NCBI GenBank assembly: GCA_017399445.1
Contig: JAFQCM010000125.1
Span: 1-64,000, forward strand
DNA length: 64,000 nt
DNA from: Lachnospiraceae bacterium
Lineage (GTDB): Bacteria > Bacillota > Clostridia > Lachnospirales > Lachnospiraceae
Reading direction: 5' to 3'
The translations under genes were made by a program, and so were the position numbers. This document shows positions 33,959 through 43,050 of this stretch, piece by piece (the stretch's first letter is position 1; each line of letters opens with the position of its first letter). The notes beneath the pieces were generated by a model. That model worked only from the letters and a program-made list of their open reading frames with translations, had not been told where the DNA came from and did not search any database.

Positions 33959-35305
33959 ATGGCATTTGACAGCTTAACAGACAAACTTCAAAATGTTTTC
34001 AAAAAGCTTCGAAGTAAAGGACGTCTGACAGAAGAAGATGTTAAACTTGCTTTAAAAGAAGTAAAAATGGCACTTCTTGAGGCCGATGTAAACTTTAAAG
34101 TTGTAAAGAAATTTGTAAAAAGTGTTCAGGAGCGTGCGGTAGGTCAGGATGTAATGAGCGGACTGAATCCGGGACAGATGGTAATTAAGATTGTAAATGA
34201 AGAATTAATCAGTCTTATGGGTTCTGAAACTACGGAAATTACATTACAGCCGGGAAAAGCAACTACAGTCATTATGATGGTTGGTTTGCAAGGGGCTGGT
34301 AAAACTACCACAGCGGCCAAGCTGGCAGGAAAGTTTAAGCAGAAAGGGAAAAAACCTTTACTGGTAGCATGTGATGTATATCGTCCAGCAGCTATTAAGC
34401 AGTTACAGGTAAATGCGGAAAAAGTAAACGTGGATATGTTTACCATGGGTGATAACCATAAACCTGTAAATATCGTAAAAGCTGCAATGGAATATGCAGA
34501 AAAAAATGGCAACAACCTTATTATCATTGATACTGCAGGTCGTTTACATATTGACGAAGACATGATGCAGGAATTAATTGAAATAAGAGATGCAATAGAA
34601 ATACACCAGACAGTACTGGTTGTTGATGCAATGACCGGTCAGGATGCAGTAAATGTGGCAGAAACCTTTAATAACAGAATTGGCATTGATGGTGTAATTT
34701 TAACAAAGATGGATGGTGATACCCGAGGTGGTGCAGCACTTTCTATTAAAGAAGTAACAGGAAAACCAATTTTTTATGCGGCAACAGGAGAAAAACTTTC
34801 TGATTTGGAACAGTTTTATCCGGACAGAATGGCATCTAGAATTCTTGGTATGGGCGATGTGATGAGCTTGATTGAAAAAGCTCAGGCAGAAATCGACGAA
34901 GATAAAGCCAAGGAAATGGAACAGCGTTTTAAGAAAAATCAATTTGATTACAATGATTACTTAGAAAGCATGAGCCAGATGAAGAAAATGGGTGGCTTAT
35001 CCAGTCTTATGAGTATGATGCCGGGAATTGGTGCTCAAGTAAAAAATCTGGATATGGATCAAGGGGAAAAAGCTATGGCGAAAACAGAAGCTATTATACT
35101 TTCCATGACACCAAAGGAAAGAGCAAATCCCGATTTATTAAATCCTTCCAGAAAACGAAGAATTGCCCAAGGTGTAGGTGTGGATATCAGTGAGGTAAAC
35201 CGTTTTGTAAAACAGTTTGAACAAACCAAAAAAATGATGAAACAGCTCCCAGGAATAATGGGTGGAATTGGTGGTAAAAGAGGTAAGTTTAAACTTCCTT
35301 TTTAA
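33959..35305 (+). CDS. ffh: Signal recognition particle protein Ffh
   Basis: The 448-residue GTPase has the N domain, G1 GLQGAGKTTTAAKLAG (near residue 110), DTAGRLHID, TKMDGDTRGGAAL and a Met-rich M domain (MSQMKKMGGLSSLMSMMPG, then FEQTKKMMKQLPGIMGG) that binds 4.5S RNA and signal peptides. The final Gly/Lys-rich tail (GGIGGKRGKFKLPF) is typical. It pairs with FtsY for cotranslational membrane targeting. rpsP follows 34 bp later. Confidence 0.97.
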   Translation: MAFDSLTDKLQNVFKKLRSKGRLTEEDVKLALKEVKMALLEADVNFKVVKKFVKSVQERAVGQDVMSGLNPGQMVIKIVNEELISLMGSETTEITLQPGKATTVIMMVGLQGAGKTTTAAKLAGKFKQKGKKPLLVACDVYRPAAIKQLQVNAEKVNVDMFTMGDNHKPVNIVKAAMEYAEKNGNNLIIIDTAGRLHIDEDMMQELIEIRDAIEIHQTVLVVDAMTGQDAVNVAETFNNRIGIDGVILTKMDGDTRGGAALSIKEVTGKPIFYAATGEKLSDLEQFYPDRMASRILGMGDVMSLIEKAQAEIDEDKAKEMEQRFKKNQFDYNDYLESMSQMKKMGGLSSLMSMMPGIGAQVKNLDMDQGEKAMAKTEAIILSMTPKERANPDLLNPSRKRRIAQGVGVDISEVNRFVKQFEQTKKMMKQLPGIMGGIGGKRGKFKLPF

Positions 35306-35339
35306 CATAAATGGAATGAAGTCAAGGAGGTGAAAAGAA

Positions 35340-35585
35340 ATGGCAGTAAAAATCAGATTAAGAAGAATGGGACAGAAGAAAGCTCCTTTTTATAGAATTA
35401 TCGTAGCTGACTCAAGATCTCCAAGAGATGGTAAATTTATCGAAGAAATCGGAACTTACGATCCAACTAAAGATCCAAGCGAATTCCACGTAAATGAAGA
35501 ATTAGCTAAAAAATGGTTAGCAAACGGTGCTCAGCCAACAGAAGTTGTAGGTAAGATTTTTAAGTTAGCTGGTATTGAAAAATAA
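35340..35585 (+). CDS. rpsP: 30S ribosomal protein S16
   Basis: The 81-residue protein starts [20 protein letters not shown], the S16 signature, and has the usual [19 protein letters not shown]. It starts behind AAGGAGGTG in the standard ffh-rpsP-khpA-rimM-trmD-rplS order. Confidence 0.97.
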   Translation: MAVKIRLRRMGQKKAPFYRIIVADSRSPRDGKFIEEIGTYDPTKDPSEFHVNEELAKKWLANGAQPTEVVGKIFKLAGIEK

Positions 35586-35614
35586 TTGACGGACTACTAG
35601 TGGGAGGTACGCAG

Positions 35615-35845
35615 ATGAAAGAATTAGTTGAAATTATAGCAAAATCACTAGTTGATAATCCGCAGGAAGTTGTGGTATATGAAAAAGAGAAAGATGGTGA
35701 CATCCTTCTTGAATTACATGTAGCACAGGAAGACATGGGAAAAGTCATTGGAAAACAAGGACGAATCGCAAAGGCCATCCGTGCAGTAGTTAAAGCAGCA
35801 GCTTCAAAAGAAGATAAGAAAGTTATTGTAGATATTGTACAGTAG
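35615..35845 (+). CDS. khpA: KH-domain RNA-binding protein KhpA
   Basis: The 76-residue protein is a single type II KH domain with the GxxG loop in VIGKQGRIAKAIR. KhpA (YlqC) pairs with KhpB/Jag and affects cell division and envelope growth in Firmicutes. An in-frame start at 35600 exists, but GGGAGG at 35602-35607 fits the ATG at 35615. A terminator follows, dividing the operon from rimM. Confidence 0.93.
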   Translation: MKELVEIIAKSLVDNPQEVVVYEKEKDGDILLELHVAQEDMGKVIGKQGRIAKAIRAVVKAAASKEDKKVIVDIVQ

Positions 35846-35849
35846 CGTG

Positions 35850-35879
35850 AAAAGGCATGTTCTATGGGACATGCCTTTT
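35850..35879 (+). terminator. Terminator after khpA
   Basis: AAAAGGCATGT (35850-35860) pairs exactly with ACATGCCTTTT (35869-35879). Confidence 0.8.
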
Positions 35880-36028
35880 GTATAATGTAGGATTTAGCAG
35901 TCTCTTGTGTAAAATCTACATTACATTAGCATAGCCAATACACAGCCGATGCCGAGCACAGAGCCTTCTCTTCCGCCAATAATGTGATTTTCACATCCAC
36001 AAATAAAATTCAAAAGGAGAAGTATATT

Positions 36029-36538
36029 ATGGAAGATTTACTCCAGGTGGGTGCCATCACTTCAACTCACGGAATCAGAGGTGAAGTGAAAGTATTCCCT
36101 ACTACAGATGATGTAAACCGTTTTAAAAAATTAAAAGAAGTGGTATTAGACACTGGAAAAGAAAAAATTATCTTAGAAATCCAAGGCGTAAAATTTTTCA
36201 AACAATTCGTTATTCTAAAATTCAAAGGCATGGATAACATTAATGATATAGAAAAATATAAAGGAAAAAGTCTCTTTGTCACAAGAGAAAATGCGGTAAA
36301 ATTAGAGAAAGACGAGTATTTTATTGCAGATATGATTGGCTGCAAAGTAGAAGATGAAGATGGAAATTATCTTGGAGAATTAAAAGATGTAATTCTTACT
36401 GGAGCCAATGATGTGTATGTGGTGGAAAATGAGGATGGAAAGGAATTATTATTTCCTGCTATTAAAGAATGTGTGTTGAATGTAGATATTGAACAGAGAA
36501 AAATTACGGTACACATTATGCCAGGACTGTTAGATTAG
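36029..36538 (+). CDS. rimM: 16S rRNA processing protein RimM
   Basis: The 169-residue protein starts [20 protein letters not shown] and has a C-terminal PRC-barrel ([20 protein letters not shown], then [15 protein letters not shown]). RimM binds S19 and helps mature the 30S head. AAAAGGAGAAG precedes the ATG at 36029; the longer open frame to 35984 has no ribosome site. trmD follows 8 bp later. Confidence 0.95.
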   Translation: MEDLLQVGAITSTHGIRGEVKVFPTTDDVNRFKKLKEVVLDTGKEKIILEIQGVKFFKQFVILKFKGMDNINDIEKYKGKSLFVTRENAVKLEKDEYFIADMIGCKVEDEDGNYLGELKDVILTGANDVYVVENEDGKELLFPAIKECVLNVDIEQRKITVHIMPGLLD

Positions 36539-36546
36539 GAGTTTTT

Positions 36547-37302
36547 ATGAATTATTATATTTTAACATTGTTTCCGGAAATGGTAATGCAGGGGTTAAAT
36601 ACCAGTATTATTGGACGTGCAAAAGAGAAAGGACTTCTTTCTATTGAGGCAGTAAACATCAGGGATTTTACGGAAAATAAACATAACAGGGTAGATGATT
36701 ACCCTTATGGAGGAGGTGCCGGTATGGTAATGCAGGCACAGCCTGTATATGATGCGTATCAACATGTGGAAGAAAAAATCGGAAAAAAGCCAAGAGTGAT
36801 TTATCTGACACCTCAGGGAAAAACTTTTAATCAGGCTATGGCAGAGGAATATGCAAAAGAGGAAAATCTGGTGTTTTTGTGTGGGCATTATGAGGGAATT
36901 GATGAACGTGTATTAGAAGAAGTGGTAACAGATTATGTTTCTATTGGAGACTATGTGCTGACGGGAGGAGAACTTCCCGCAATGGTAATGATCGATGCTA
37001 TTTCCAGACTTCTAAAAGATGTACTTCATAATGATACTTCTGCAGAATTTGAGACCTTTCATGATAATCTGTTAGAATATCCTCAATATAGTAGGCCGGA
37101 AACATGGAAGGATAAAAGAGTACCAGAAGTATTATTATCCGGGCATCATGCTAATATTGAAAAATGGCGTCGGGAGCAGTCCATTATGAGAACTGCGGAT
37201 AACAGACCGGATTTATTAAAGGATGCTATACTGTCCAAAAAAGAAAAAATATTTTTGGAAAAATATTTAGAAGACACAAAAAAGGTCTTGCAGGAAGAAT
37301 AG
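36547..37302 (+). CDS. trmD: tRNA (guanine-N1)-methyltransferase TrmD
   Basis: The 251-residue SPOUT enzyme has the trefoil-knot motifs YGGGAGMVMQAQPVYDAY, FLCGHYEGIDERV and SIGDYVLTGGELPAMVMIDA. It makes m1G37 in tRNAs to prevent frameshifting. It lies between rimM and rplS in the usual order. Confidence 0.97.
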   Translation: MNYYILTLFPEMVMQGLNTSIIGRAKEKGLLSIEAVNIRDFTENKHNRVDDYPYGGGAGMVMQAQPVYDAYQHVEEKIGKKPRVIYLTPQGKTFNQAMAEEYAKEENLVFLCGHYEGIDERVLEEVVTDYVSIGDYVLTGGELPAMVMIDAISRLLKDVLHNDTSAEFETFHDNLLEYPQYSRPETWKDKRVPEVLLSGHHANIEKWRREQSIMRTADNRPDLLKDAILSKKEKIFLEKYLEDTKKVLQEE

Positions 37303-37316
37303 CATTATGGTATAAT
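37288..37316 (+). promoter_or_regulatory. Promoter of rplS
   Basis: TTGCAG (37288-37293), a 17-bp spacer and TATAAT (37311-37316) lie over the end of trmD, leaving a leader of roughly 90 nt before rplS. An L19-type leader RNA is known in Bacillus; I cannot confirm that fold here. Confidence 0.7.
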
Positions 37317-37410
37317 TTCAAATGTTGTGAGAAAAAGAGATGGTCCTCTGTTACGAAGCATTTTGCTACATATAAGTATTAAGAACATCCAAAGAATAAG
37401 GAGGCACACA

Positions 37411-37758
37411 ATGAACGCAATTATTAAAGAAATCGAAACAGCTCAGTTAAAAGAAAAAGTTGACGCATTTAATGTTGGTGATACTGTAAGAGTACACGCT
37501 AAGATTAAAGAAGGAAACCGTGAAAGAATTCAGGTGTTTGAAGGAACTGTATTAAAGAGACAGGGCGGAAGCACAAGAGAAACATTCACAGTTCGTAAAT
37601 TTTCAAACGGTGTTGGCGTTGAAAAAACATGGCCATTACATTCACCAAACGTAGAAAAAATCGAAGTAGTAAGATGTGGTAAAGTAAGACGTGCTAAATT
37701 GAACTACTTAAGAGACCGTATCGGTAAGAAAGCTAAAGTAAAAGAATTAGTGAAATAG
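37411..37758 (+). CDS. rplS: 50S ribosomal protein L19
   Basis: The 115-residue protein has the L19 signatures [20 protein letters not shown] and [20 protein letters not shown] and ends [17 protein letters not shown] precedes the ATG at 37411; the longer upstream frame covers the leader and is not used. A strong terminator follows. Confidence 0.97.
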   Translation: MNAIIKEIETAQLKEKVDAFNVGDTVRVHAKIKEGNRERIQVFEGTVLKRQGGSTRETFTVRKFSNGVGVEKTWPLHSPNVEKIEVVRCGKVRRAKLNYLRDRIGKKAKVKELVK

Positions 37759-37766
37759 TCAAACAT

Positions 37767-37804
37767 AAAAGGAACAAGTACGCTGTGTATTTTGTTCCTT
37801 TTTT
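37767..37804 (+). terminator. Terminator after rplS
   Basis: AAAAGGAACAA (37767-37777) pairs with TTGTTCCTTTTTT (37792-37804) and ends in a T run. Confidence 0.88.
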
Positions 37805-37831
37805 ACTATATGAAAAATAAGGAGCAGATGC

Positions 37832-38422
37832 ATGAGCAGGTGGAGTATAAATCGAAGAAGGCGAAGACAAAAGAGACGGGAAGCAATGAATCTTGACCTG
37901 GTAAAGGAAATAGTAACCTGGACATTCCAGATTATTCTGGTAATAGGAATTGCATTTGTATTGGTATATTTTGTAGGTGAGAAAACAAATGTAATCGGTT
38001 CATCCATGGAACCTACCTTGTATAATAAAAATGAAGTGATTATTAATAAATTTGTTTATAAACTGACGGAGCCTCAAAGAGGAGATGTGATTGTATTTTA
38101 TCCAAATGGAAATAAGAATACCCATTCAAATATAAAAAGAGTTATGGGACTTCCGGGAGAAAAGGTGAAAATTGAAAATGGAAAACTTTATATTAATGAA
38201 GAAGAAATTATCAGTGAATTTATTTCAGAAAGTATTGAAGATGCCGGAATTGCCCAGGACGAAATATTGTTGGGTGAAGATGAGTATTTTGTATTGGGAG
38301 ACAACTTAGGAAACAGTGAAGACAGCCGTTTTGCCAATATTGGAAATGTAAATAAACAAGATATTGAAGGTAAAGTATGGTTTCGAGTTTCTCCAATAAA
38401 AGAAATGGGATTCATAAAATAA
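37832..38422 (+). CDS. lepB: Signal peptidase I (first copy)
   Basis: The 196-residue type I signal peptidase has a basic N-terminus (RRRRRQKRREAM), one membrane helix (about 28-48), the catalytic Ser58 in IGSSMEPTL and Lys102 in IKRVMGLPGE, and the final box LGDNLGNSEDSR. It removes signal peptides on the outer side of the membrane. AAGGAG stands 8 bp upstream. It is separated from a second signal peptidase gene by rbgA. Confidence 0.95.
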   Translation: MSRWSINRRRRRQKRREAMNLDLVKEIVTWTFQIILVIGIAFVLVYFVGEKTNVIGSSMEPTLYNKNEVIINKFVYKLTEPQRGDVIVFYPNGNKNTHSNIKRVMGLPGEKVKIENGKLYINEEEIISEFISESIEDAGIAQDEILLGEDEYFVLGDNLGNSEDSRFANIGNVNKQDIEGKVWFRVSPIKEMGFIK

Positions 38423-38443
38423 GCAGAAGAAAGGAGAAAAATT

Positions 38444-39295
38444 ATGCATTTTCAGTGGTATCCGGGACATATGACAAAAGCAAAGAGAATGATGGAGGAA
38501 AACATTAAGCTGATAGATTTAATTATTGAGCTGGTAGATGCCAGAGTTCCCTTAAGCAGTCGTAATCCTGAAATAGATAATTTAGGAAAAAATAAATCAA
38601 GACTAGTGTTGTTAAATAAATCAGATCTTGCAGATGAAAAATATAATGATGAATGGATGCAGTACTTTAAAAGCAAAGGATATTTTGTAGTTAAAGTAAA
38701 TGCAAGAAATGGCAATGGAATTAAGCAGGTAAATTCTGCTGTGATGGAAGCCTGTAAAGAAAAAATAGAACGTGACAGAAAGCGAGGAATTTTAAACCGT
38801 CCGGTAAGAGCCATGGTGGTGGGGATTCCAAATGTTGGAAAATCTACTTTTATTAATTCTTTTGCAGGAAAAGCATGCACAAAAACAGGAAATAAGCCGG
38901 GAGTTACCAAAGGAAAGCAGTGGATTAAGTTAAATAAAAATGTAGAACTTCTAGATACACCAGGAATTTTATGGCCAAAATTTGAAGACCAGACAGTTGG
39001 TTTACGACTTGCATTTATCGGCTCTATTAAGGATGAAATTTTAAATGTAGATGAACTGGCATTGGAATTAATCAAATTTTTAAGAGAATATTATCCGGGA
39101 GTGTTAAAAACACGCTATGAAATAGAAGAAGTGGACAATGATGCGGAAATTCTGGCACAGATAGCCAAAGTAAGAGGCTGTGTATCAAAAGGAGAAGAAA
39201 TTGATTATTCCAAAGCAGCAGCATTATTTATTGAAGATTTCAGAAGTGGACGTTTAGGAAGAATAACACTTGAATTTCCAGAGAAAGAGGAATAA
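38444..39295 (+). CDS. rbgA: Ribosome biogenesis GTPase RbgA (YlqF)
   Basis: The 283-residue protein is a circularly permuted GTPase: G4 LLNKSDLAD (near residue 57) comes before G1 VGIPNVGKSTFIN (near 126) and G3 LDTPG (near 169). The N-terminal HFQWYPGHMTKAKRMM motif is the RbgA signature. It drives late 50S assembly. It sits between the two signal peptidases, an arrangement known from Firmicutes with rplS and rnhB nearby. Confidence 0.95.
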   Translation: MHFQWYPGHMTKAKRMMEENIKLIDLIIELVDARVPLSSRNPEIDNLGKNKSRLVLLNKSDLADEKYNDEWMQYFKSKGYFVVKVNARNGNGIKQVNSAVMEACKEKIERDRKRGILNRPVRAMVVGIPNVGKSTFINSFAGKACTKTGNKPGVTKGKQWIKLNKNVELLDTPGILWPKFEDQTVGLRLAFIGSIKDEILNVDELALELIKFLREYYPGVLKTRYEIEEVDNDAEILAQIAKVRGCVSKGEEIDYSKAAALFIEDFRSGRLGRITLEFPEKEE

Positions 39296-39330
39296 AATAG
39301 GCTATAAGAAAGAAAAAGGCGGGAAAACAA

Positions 39331-39909
39331 ATGGAAAAGGAAGAAAAAGGTAAAAATAGCATAGGTGGAATTAAGGGTGTTGTGAAAGAAATTGTGAATG
39401 TATTGATATATCTTGCTATCGTATTTGTGCTTACTTATTTGGTGGTAGAATATGTAGGGCAGAGAACAGTGGTAAGTGGTAGTTCAATGGAAAGTACTTT
39501 AAGTGATGGTGATAATTTAATTGTAGATAAATTATCTTATCGTTTTAAAGAACCAGAACGATTTGATATTATAGTATTTAAGTTTCAACATGAAGAAAAT
39601 ACATATTATATCAAACGAATTATCGGTCTTCCTGGAGAAACTGTTGAGATTGATGATAATGGAGTTATTTATATTGATGGAGATGAATTGGAAGAAAGCT
39701 ATGGTAATGAAGTTATGCTGGATGCCGGATTGGCTGAAGGTGGATTTTTACTAGGAGAAGATGAATATTTTGTGTTAGGAGATAACAGAAATGGAAGTTC
39801 TGACAGTAGAGACCCATCTGTTGCAGCAGTAACAAAGGACAGTATTCTAGGAAGGGCATGGGTACGTATATGGCCACTAACTAAGTTTGAAGTATTACAA
39901 CACCAGTAA
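39331..39909 (+). CDS. lepB: Signal peptidase I (second copy)
   Basis: The 192-residue protein has one membrane helix (about 20-42), catalytic Ser52 in SGSSMESTL and Lys95 in YIKRIIGLPGE, and the box LGDNRNGSSDSRDPS. It is complete and differs clearly from the first copy, so the two may divide substrates. The start follows a GGCGGG site. Confidence 0.95.
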   Translation: MEKEEKGKNSIGGIKGVVKEIVNVLIYLAIVFVLTYLVVEYVGQRTVVSGSSMESTLSDGDNLIVDKLSYRFKEPERFDIIVFKFQHEENTYYIKRIIGLPGETVEIDDNGVIYIDGDELEESYGNEVMLDAGLAEGGFLLGEDEYFVLGDNRNGSSDSRDPSVAAVTKDSILGRAWVRIWPLTKFEVLQHQ

Positions 39910-39923
39910 AAGAGGAATGAAAA

Positions 39924-40682
39924 ATGGCAAAAAAGATAAATGAAATAAGAGAAGAACTTAAGGCAGCGAATGAAAAAATGCTGCCTTTCTTTATTGAAGA
40001 ATATAAAAATGATGAAAGAGCAGGAGTAAAAGCGCTAGTATTAAAAGCAGAAAATGAGATAAAAAAACTGGAGGCAGAATTAGAACGTCTGAAAGTAATG
40101 AGGACATATGAAGAAAAATATGCTATGTACCAGTTAATTTGTGGTATTGATGAAGCGGGAAGAGGGCCACTGGCAGGTCCTGTAGTAGCAGGAGCAGTAA
40201 TTTTACCAAAAGATGCGAATATATTATATTTAAATGATTCAAAAAAATTAAGTGCATCAAAACGTGATGAATTATATGATGAAATTAAGGAAAAGGCAGT
40301 TACTTATGGAGTAGGGATTGTTTCTCCGGAAAGAATCGATGAAATTAATATTTTGCAGGCCACTTACGAAGCTATGAGAATGGCAATTAAGGAAATGGAT
40401 AGAATACCCGATATATTATTAAATGATGCGGTTACTATTCCTGGAGTTGAAATAAAACAGGTACCAATTATTAAAGGAGATGCAAAAAGTGTTTCCATTG
40501 CAGCTGCTAGTATTTTGGCAAAAGTAACCAGGGACAGGATTATGATGGTATATGACGAAAAATACCCGGAATATGGTTTTGGGGGACATAAAGGATATGG
40601 CTCTAAGATACATATTGAAGCAATTAAAGAGCATGGCCCTTGTCCGATTCATAGAAAGACATTTATTAAAAATTTTGTATAA
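39924..40682 (+). CDS. rnhB: Ribonuclease HII
   Basis: The 252-residue enzyme has a 70-residue helical N-terminal extension typical for Firmicutes and the catalytic motif CGIDEAGRGPLAGPVVAG (Asp75, Glu76), followed by LLNDAVTIPG and ASILAKVTRDR with further metal ligands. It nicks RNA in RNA-DNA hybrids. It precedes the ylqG/ylqH-type pair, as in Bacillus. Confidence 0.95.
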   Translation: MAKKINEIREELKAANEKMLPFFIEEYKNDERAGVKALVLKAENEIKKLEAELERLKVMRTYEEKYAMYQLICGIDEAGRGPLAGPVVAGAVILPKDANILYLNDSKKLSASKRDELYDEIKEKAVTYGVGIVSPERIDEINILQATYEAMRMAIKEMDRIPDILLNDAVTIPGVEIKQVPIIKGDAKSVSIAAASILAKVTRDRIMMVYDEKYPEYGFGGHKGYGSKIHIEAIKEHGPCPIHRKTFIKNFV

Positions 40683-40718
40683 ATTGTAAACGAAATAAGA
40701 GGGAAAGGGAGTGGTTAT

Positions 40719-43046
40719 GTGTTGGAATATGGGAAGATAAATAAAGATAATGCAGGTATGGGACTGAAAGAGCAGAATCCATATACCAAAGAAGCTTCTC
40801 AGGTAAACACAGGAAATACCCAAAAGCAAAATGGATTAAGCTTAAATGAGTTAACTCCCGGGAAAGTTTTTGCAGGGGAAGTGGTACAGGTAGATAACAA
40901 CAAGGTGTTATTGAAGTTAGAGAATGGTCAGACTATTCAGGCGTCTTTAAATGGAGATATTAGGTTACAGGAAGGACAAATGGTTGCGTTTCAAGTAAAA
41001 GCTAACACAGGAAAGCAGTTAGCAATTAAACCTATACTTGATGTAGCATTGGGCAATTCTTCTGTATTAAAAGCACTAGAAAATGCAGGTTTGCCAGTAA
41101 ATAAAAAAAATGCAGAACTGGTAAATTTGTTAATGAAAGAGCAACAGCCTATTGATAAGAAAACCATTATGAAGTATTTACGGCAAATGCTTTTAAATCC
41201 TGAGACAGATGTGAAAACCTTGGTGAAATTACAACGTATGGGACTTCCAGTTACAGAAGAAAATATTGCAAAGTTTGAAGGGTTTAAAAATCATGAATAT
41301 CGTTTGGCAGGAGAAATTAAAACTGTAGCTTCTCAAGTGGCTCAATTGTTAGGAGAATCGGTGGAACAGCAGACGGCAGAAATGTCCGGGAAAGTGTCAG
41401 AACAGCAGATGGCAGAAATGTCCGGGAAAGTGTCAGAACAGCAGACGGCAGAAATGTCTGGGAAAATGTCAGAACAGCAGATGGCAGAAATTACTGAAAA
41501 ACCAGTGGAGCAGCAGATAGTGGAAATATCTGGGAAACCAATGGAACAACAAATGGTAGAAACATCTGGAAAGCTGTCGAGGCAGCAAGTTTTAGAAATA
41601 GCAGGTAAATCCGTAGAACAACAGGCAGTGGAATTATCAGGAAAATCATTGACCAAACAGGGGACAGAAAACATAATAGGTTCTAACAATTCGGTAGAAA
41701 CCTTTGGGAAAATTATAGATATTATATTTCCAAAGGAAGAAAGAATCATGGATTTTCAAAAAAATATTGCTGGAGATGGAAGCAAAACTCCCTATGGAAC
41801 AGGGGAAAAAGCAGAAGGCTGGAGGGGAGGGCCTGTATTATATGATAACCTGAAAAGCGAAGCCATGTTAAAAAACAATGGAGAAAATCTTACTGATATT
41901 CAAAAACAGGCATTAGAAAATATTGAAGTCGTAGTGGAGCGTTTTAATGGGCAGGAATCAGAGATAGAACATATTATAGAAAGTCTGAAGAACTTAAACG
42001 AAGAAGCGGAAGGTGTTCTGAAGGCCTTGGAAGAAAATGTTATGTCAGAAAAGAGAAACATTCCAAAAGGTGATGTAATCGCAAGACTGTTTGAAGCATT
42101 TGAAATGTATGAAGCAGCGGAAAAGTCCATGGAAGCAGCAAAAGCAGCAGTAAATGGGAAAGAAACTGTTTTGGAAGAATCGAAAGATGGAAAGATGGAT
42201 AGTGCAAAAGAGATGCAGTTTCTGTTTCGTGAAGAAGGCCTTAAGGGCATTTTAGATGAAGGAAGCAGAATGGTATTGGCACAAAAAATGCAAAAAGCAG
42301 GTGGAGACATTTTTACCTATTTGCAGGTAAGAAATGGTGAAATGTCAGCAGAAGAACTGGTGTTTATGGTGAAAAATATGCTGGAAGGTGACAATCCAAA
42401 ACTGCCGGAAATCAAAGAACTTTTACAGAGTAATGAATTTCAGAAAGTACTAGAAAATGCCATAGAAGAGCAATTGTTGTTAAAGCCGGAAGAATTAGCC
42501 AAAGAGAATGTGAAAAAATATTATGAAAGATTAGATGCACAAATGGAGAAACTTTCTGATCTAATGCAGCAGATGGGAAAAGCAGAAACTTCAGCAATGA
42601 AAAATACTGCTACTATTCGTCAGAATGTAGATTATATCAATCAATTAAACCAATTATATTCCTATGTACAGCTGCCAGTAAAATTAACTACCCAGAATGC
42701 ACACAGTGAATTATATGTTATGACTAACAAAAAGCGGTTGAGAGAAAATGATGGAACCTTTACTGCACTGCTTCATCTGGATATGGAACTGTTAGGCAGT
42801 ATGGATGTTTATATCACTATGGAACAGAAAAATGTAAATACAAAATTTTATCTGCAAAATGAAGGGATAGCAGAATTTCTTAGAACCCATAGCGAAGCAG
42901 TAATACAGCGTTTAGAAGAAAAAGGCTTTCATGTAACAGCTGGATTTGAAAAGCGGAAAGAGGAAAAAAATGTAGTAGATGAGTTTATGGAAATGGAACC
43001 AGTGGATGGCATGGTAGGTAAGTATTCATTTGATATAAGGACGTGA
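40719..43046 (+). CDS. FliK-like protein (YlqG type) with 12-residue tandem repeats
   Basis: The 775-residue protein starts with GTG (or TTG at 40722) behind GGGAAAGGGAG. Its N-terminus has a small beta-barrel-like domain (PGKVFAGEVVQVDNNKVLLK). Residues about 215-310 are eight exact-length 12-residue repeats of the EQQxAExSGKxS type. The C-terminus (about 640-760, LHLDMELLGSMDVYITMEQK, then HSEAVIQRLEEKGFHV) resembles the FliK hook-length control domain. No flagellar genes lie in the window. It pairs with the FlhB-C-like gene starting 4 bp downstream, the same couple as ylqG-ylqH in Bacillus after rnhB. Confidence 0.75.
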   Translation: MLEYGKINKDNAGMGLKEQNPYTKEASQVNTGNTQKQNGLSLNELTPGKVFAGEVVQVDNNKVLLKLENGQTIQASLNGDIRLQEGQMVAFQVKANTGKQLAIKPILDVALGNSSVLKALENAGLPVNKKNAELVNLLMKEQQPIDKKTIMKYLRQMLLNPETDVKTLVKLQRMGLPVTEENIAKFEGFKNHEYRLAGEIKTVASQVAQLLGESVEQQTAEMSGKVSEQQMAEMSGKVSEQQTAEMSGKMSEQQMAEITEKPVEQQIVEISGKPMEQQMVETSGKLSRQQVLEIAGKSVEQQAVELSGKSLTKQGTENIIGSNNSVETFGKIIDIIFPKEERIMDFQKNIAGDGSKTPYGTGEKAEGWRGGPVLYDNLKSEAMLKNNGENLTDIQKQALENIEVVVERFNGQESEIEHIIESLKNLNEEAEGVLKALEENVMSEKRNIPKGDVIARLFEAFEMYEAAEKSMEAAKAAVNGKETVLEESKDGKMDSAKEMQFLFREEGLKGILDEGSRMVLAQKMQKAGGDIFTYLQVRNGEMSAEELVFMVKNMLEGDNPKLPEIKELLQSNEFQKVLENAIEEQLLLKPEELAKENVKKYYERLDAQMEKLSDLMQQMGKAETSAMKNTATIRQNVDYINQLNQLYSYVQLPVKLTTQNAHSELYVMTNKKRLRENDGTFTALLHLDMELLGSMDVYITMEQKNVNTKFYLQNEGIAEFLRTHSEAVIQRLEEKGFHVTAGFEKRKEEKNVVDEFMEMEPVDGMVGKYSFDIRT
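41361..41648 (+). repeat. Eight tandem 36-bp repeats inside the FliK-like gene
   Basis: The segment is exactly eight 36-bp units coding EQQxxExxxKxx repeats. The first three units are nearly identical at DNA level and the later ones diverge, as expected from recent expansion at the 5' side. Confidence 0.9.
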
Positions 43047-43050
43047 TGGT

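Noticed and set aside
35926-36014. Minus-strand 30-codon Gly-rich frame upstream of rimM
   Set aside because: It would need a TTG start with no ribosome site and lies in the rimM promoter region; the Gly-rich look is weak evidence.
38452-39075. Minus-strand open frame (207 codons) over rbgA
   Set aside because: rbgA motifs on the plus strand are complete; the antisense frame lacks start signals.
41342-41749. Minus-strand Cys-rich open frame over the tandem repeats
   Set aside because: It only mirrors the 36-bp repeat; the repeated codons read CCSxxFPDIS by chance and there is no start signal.
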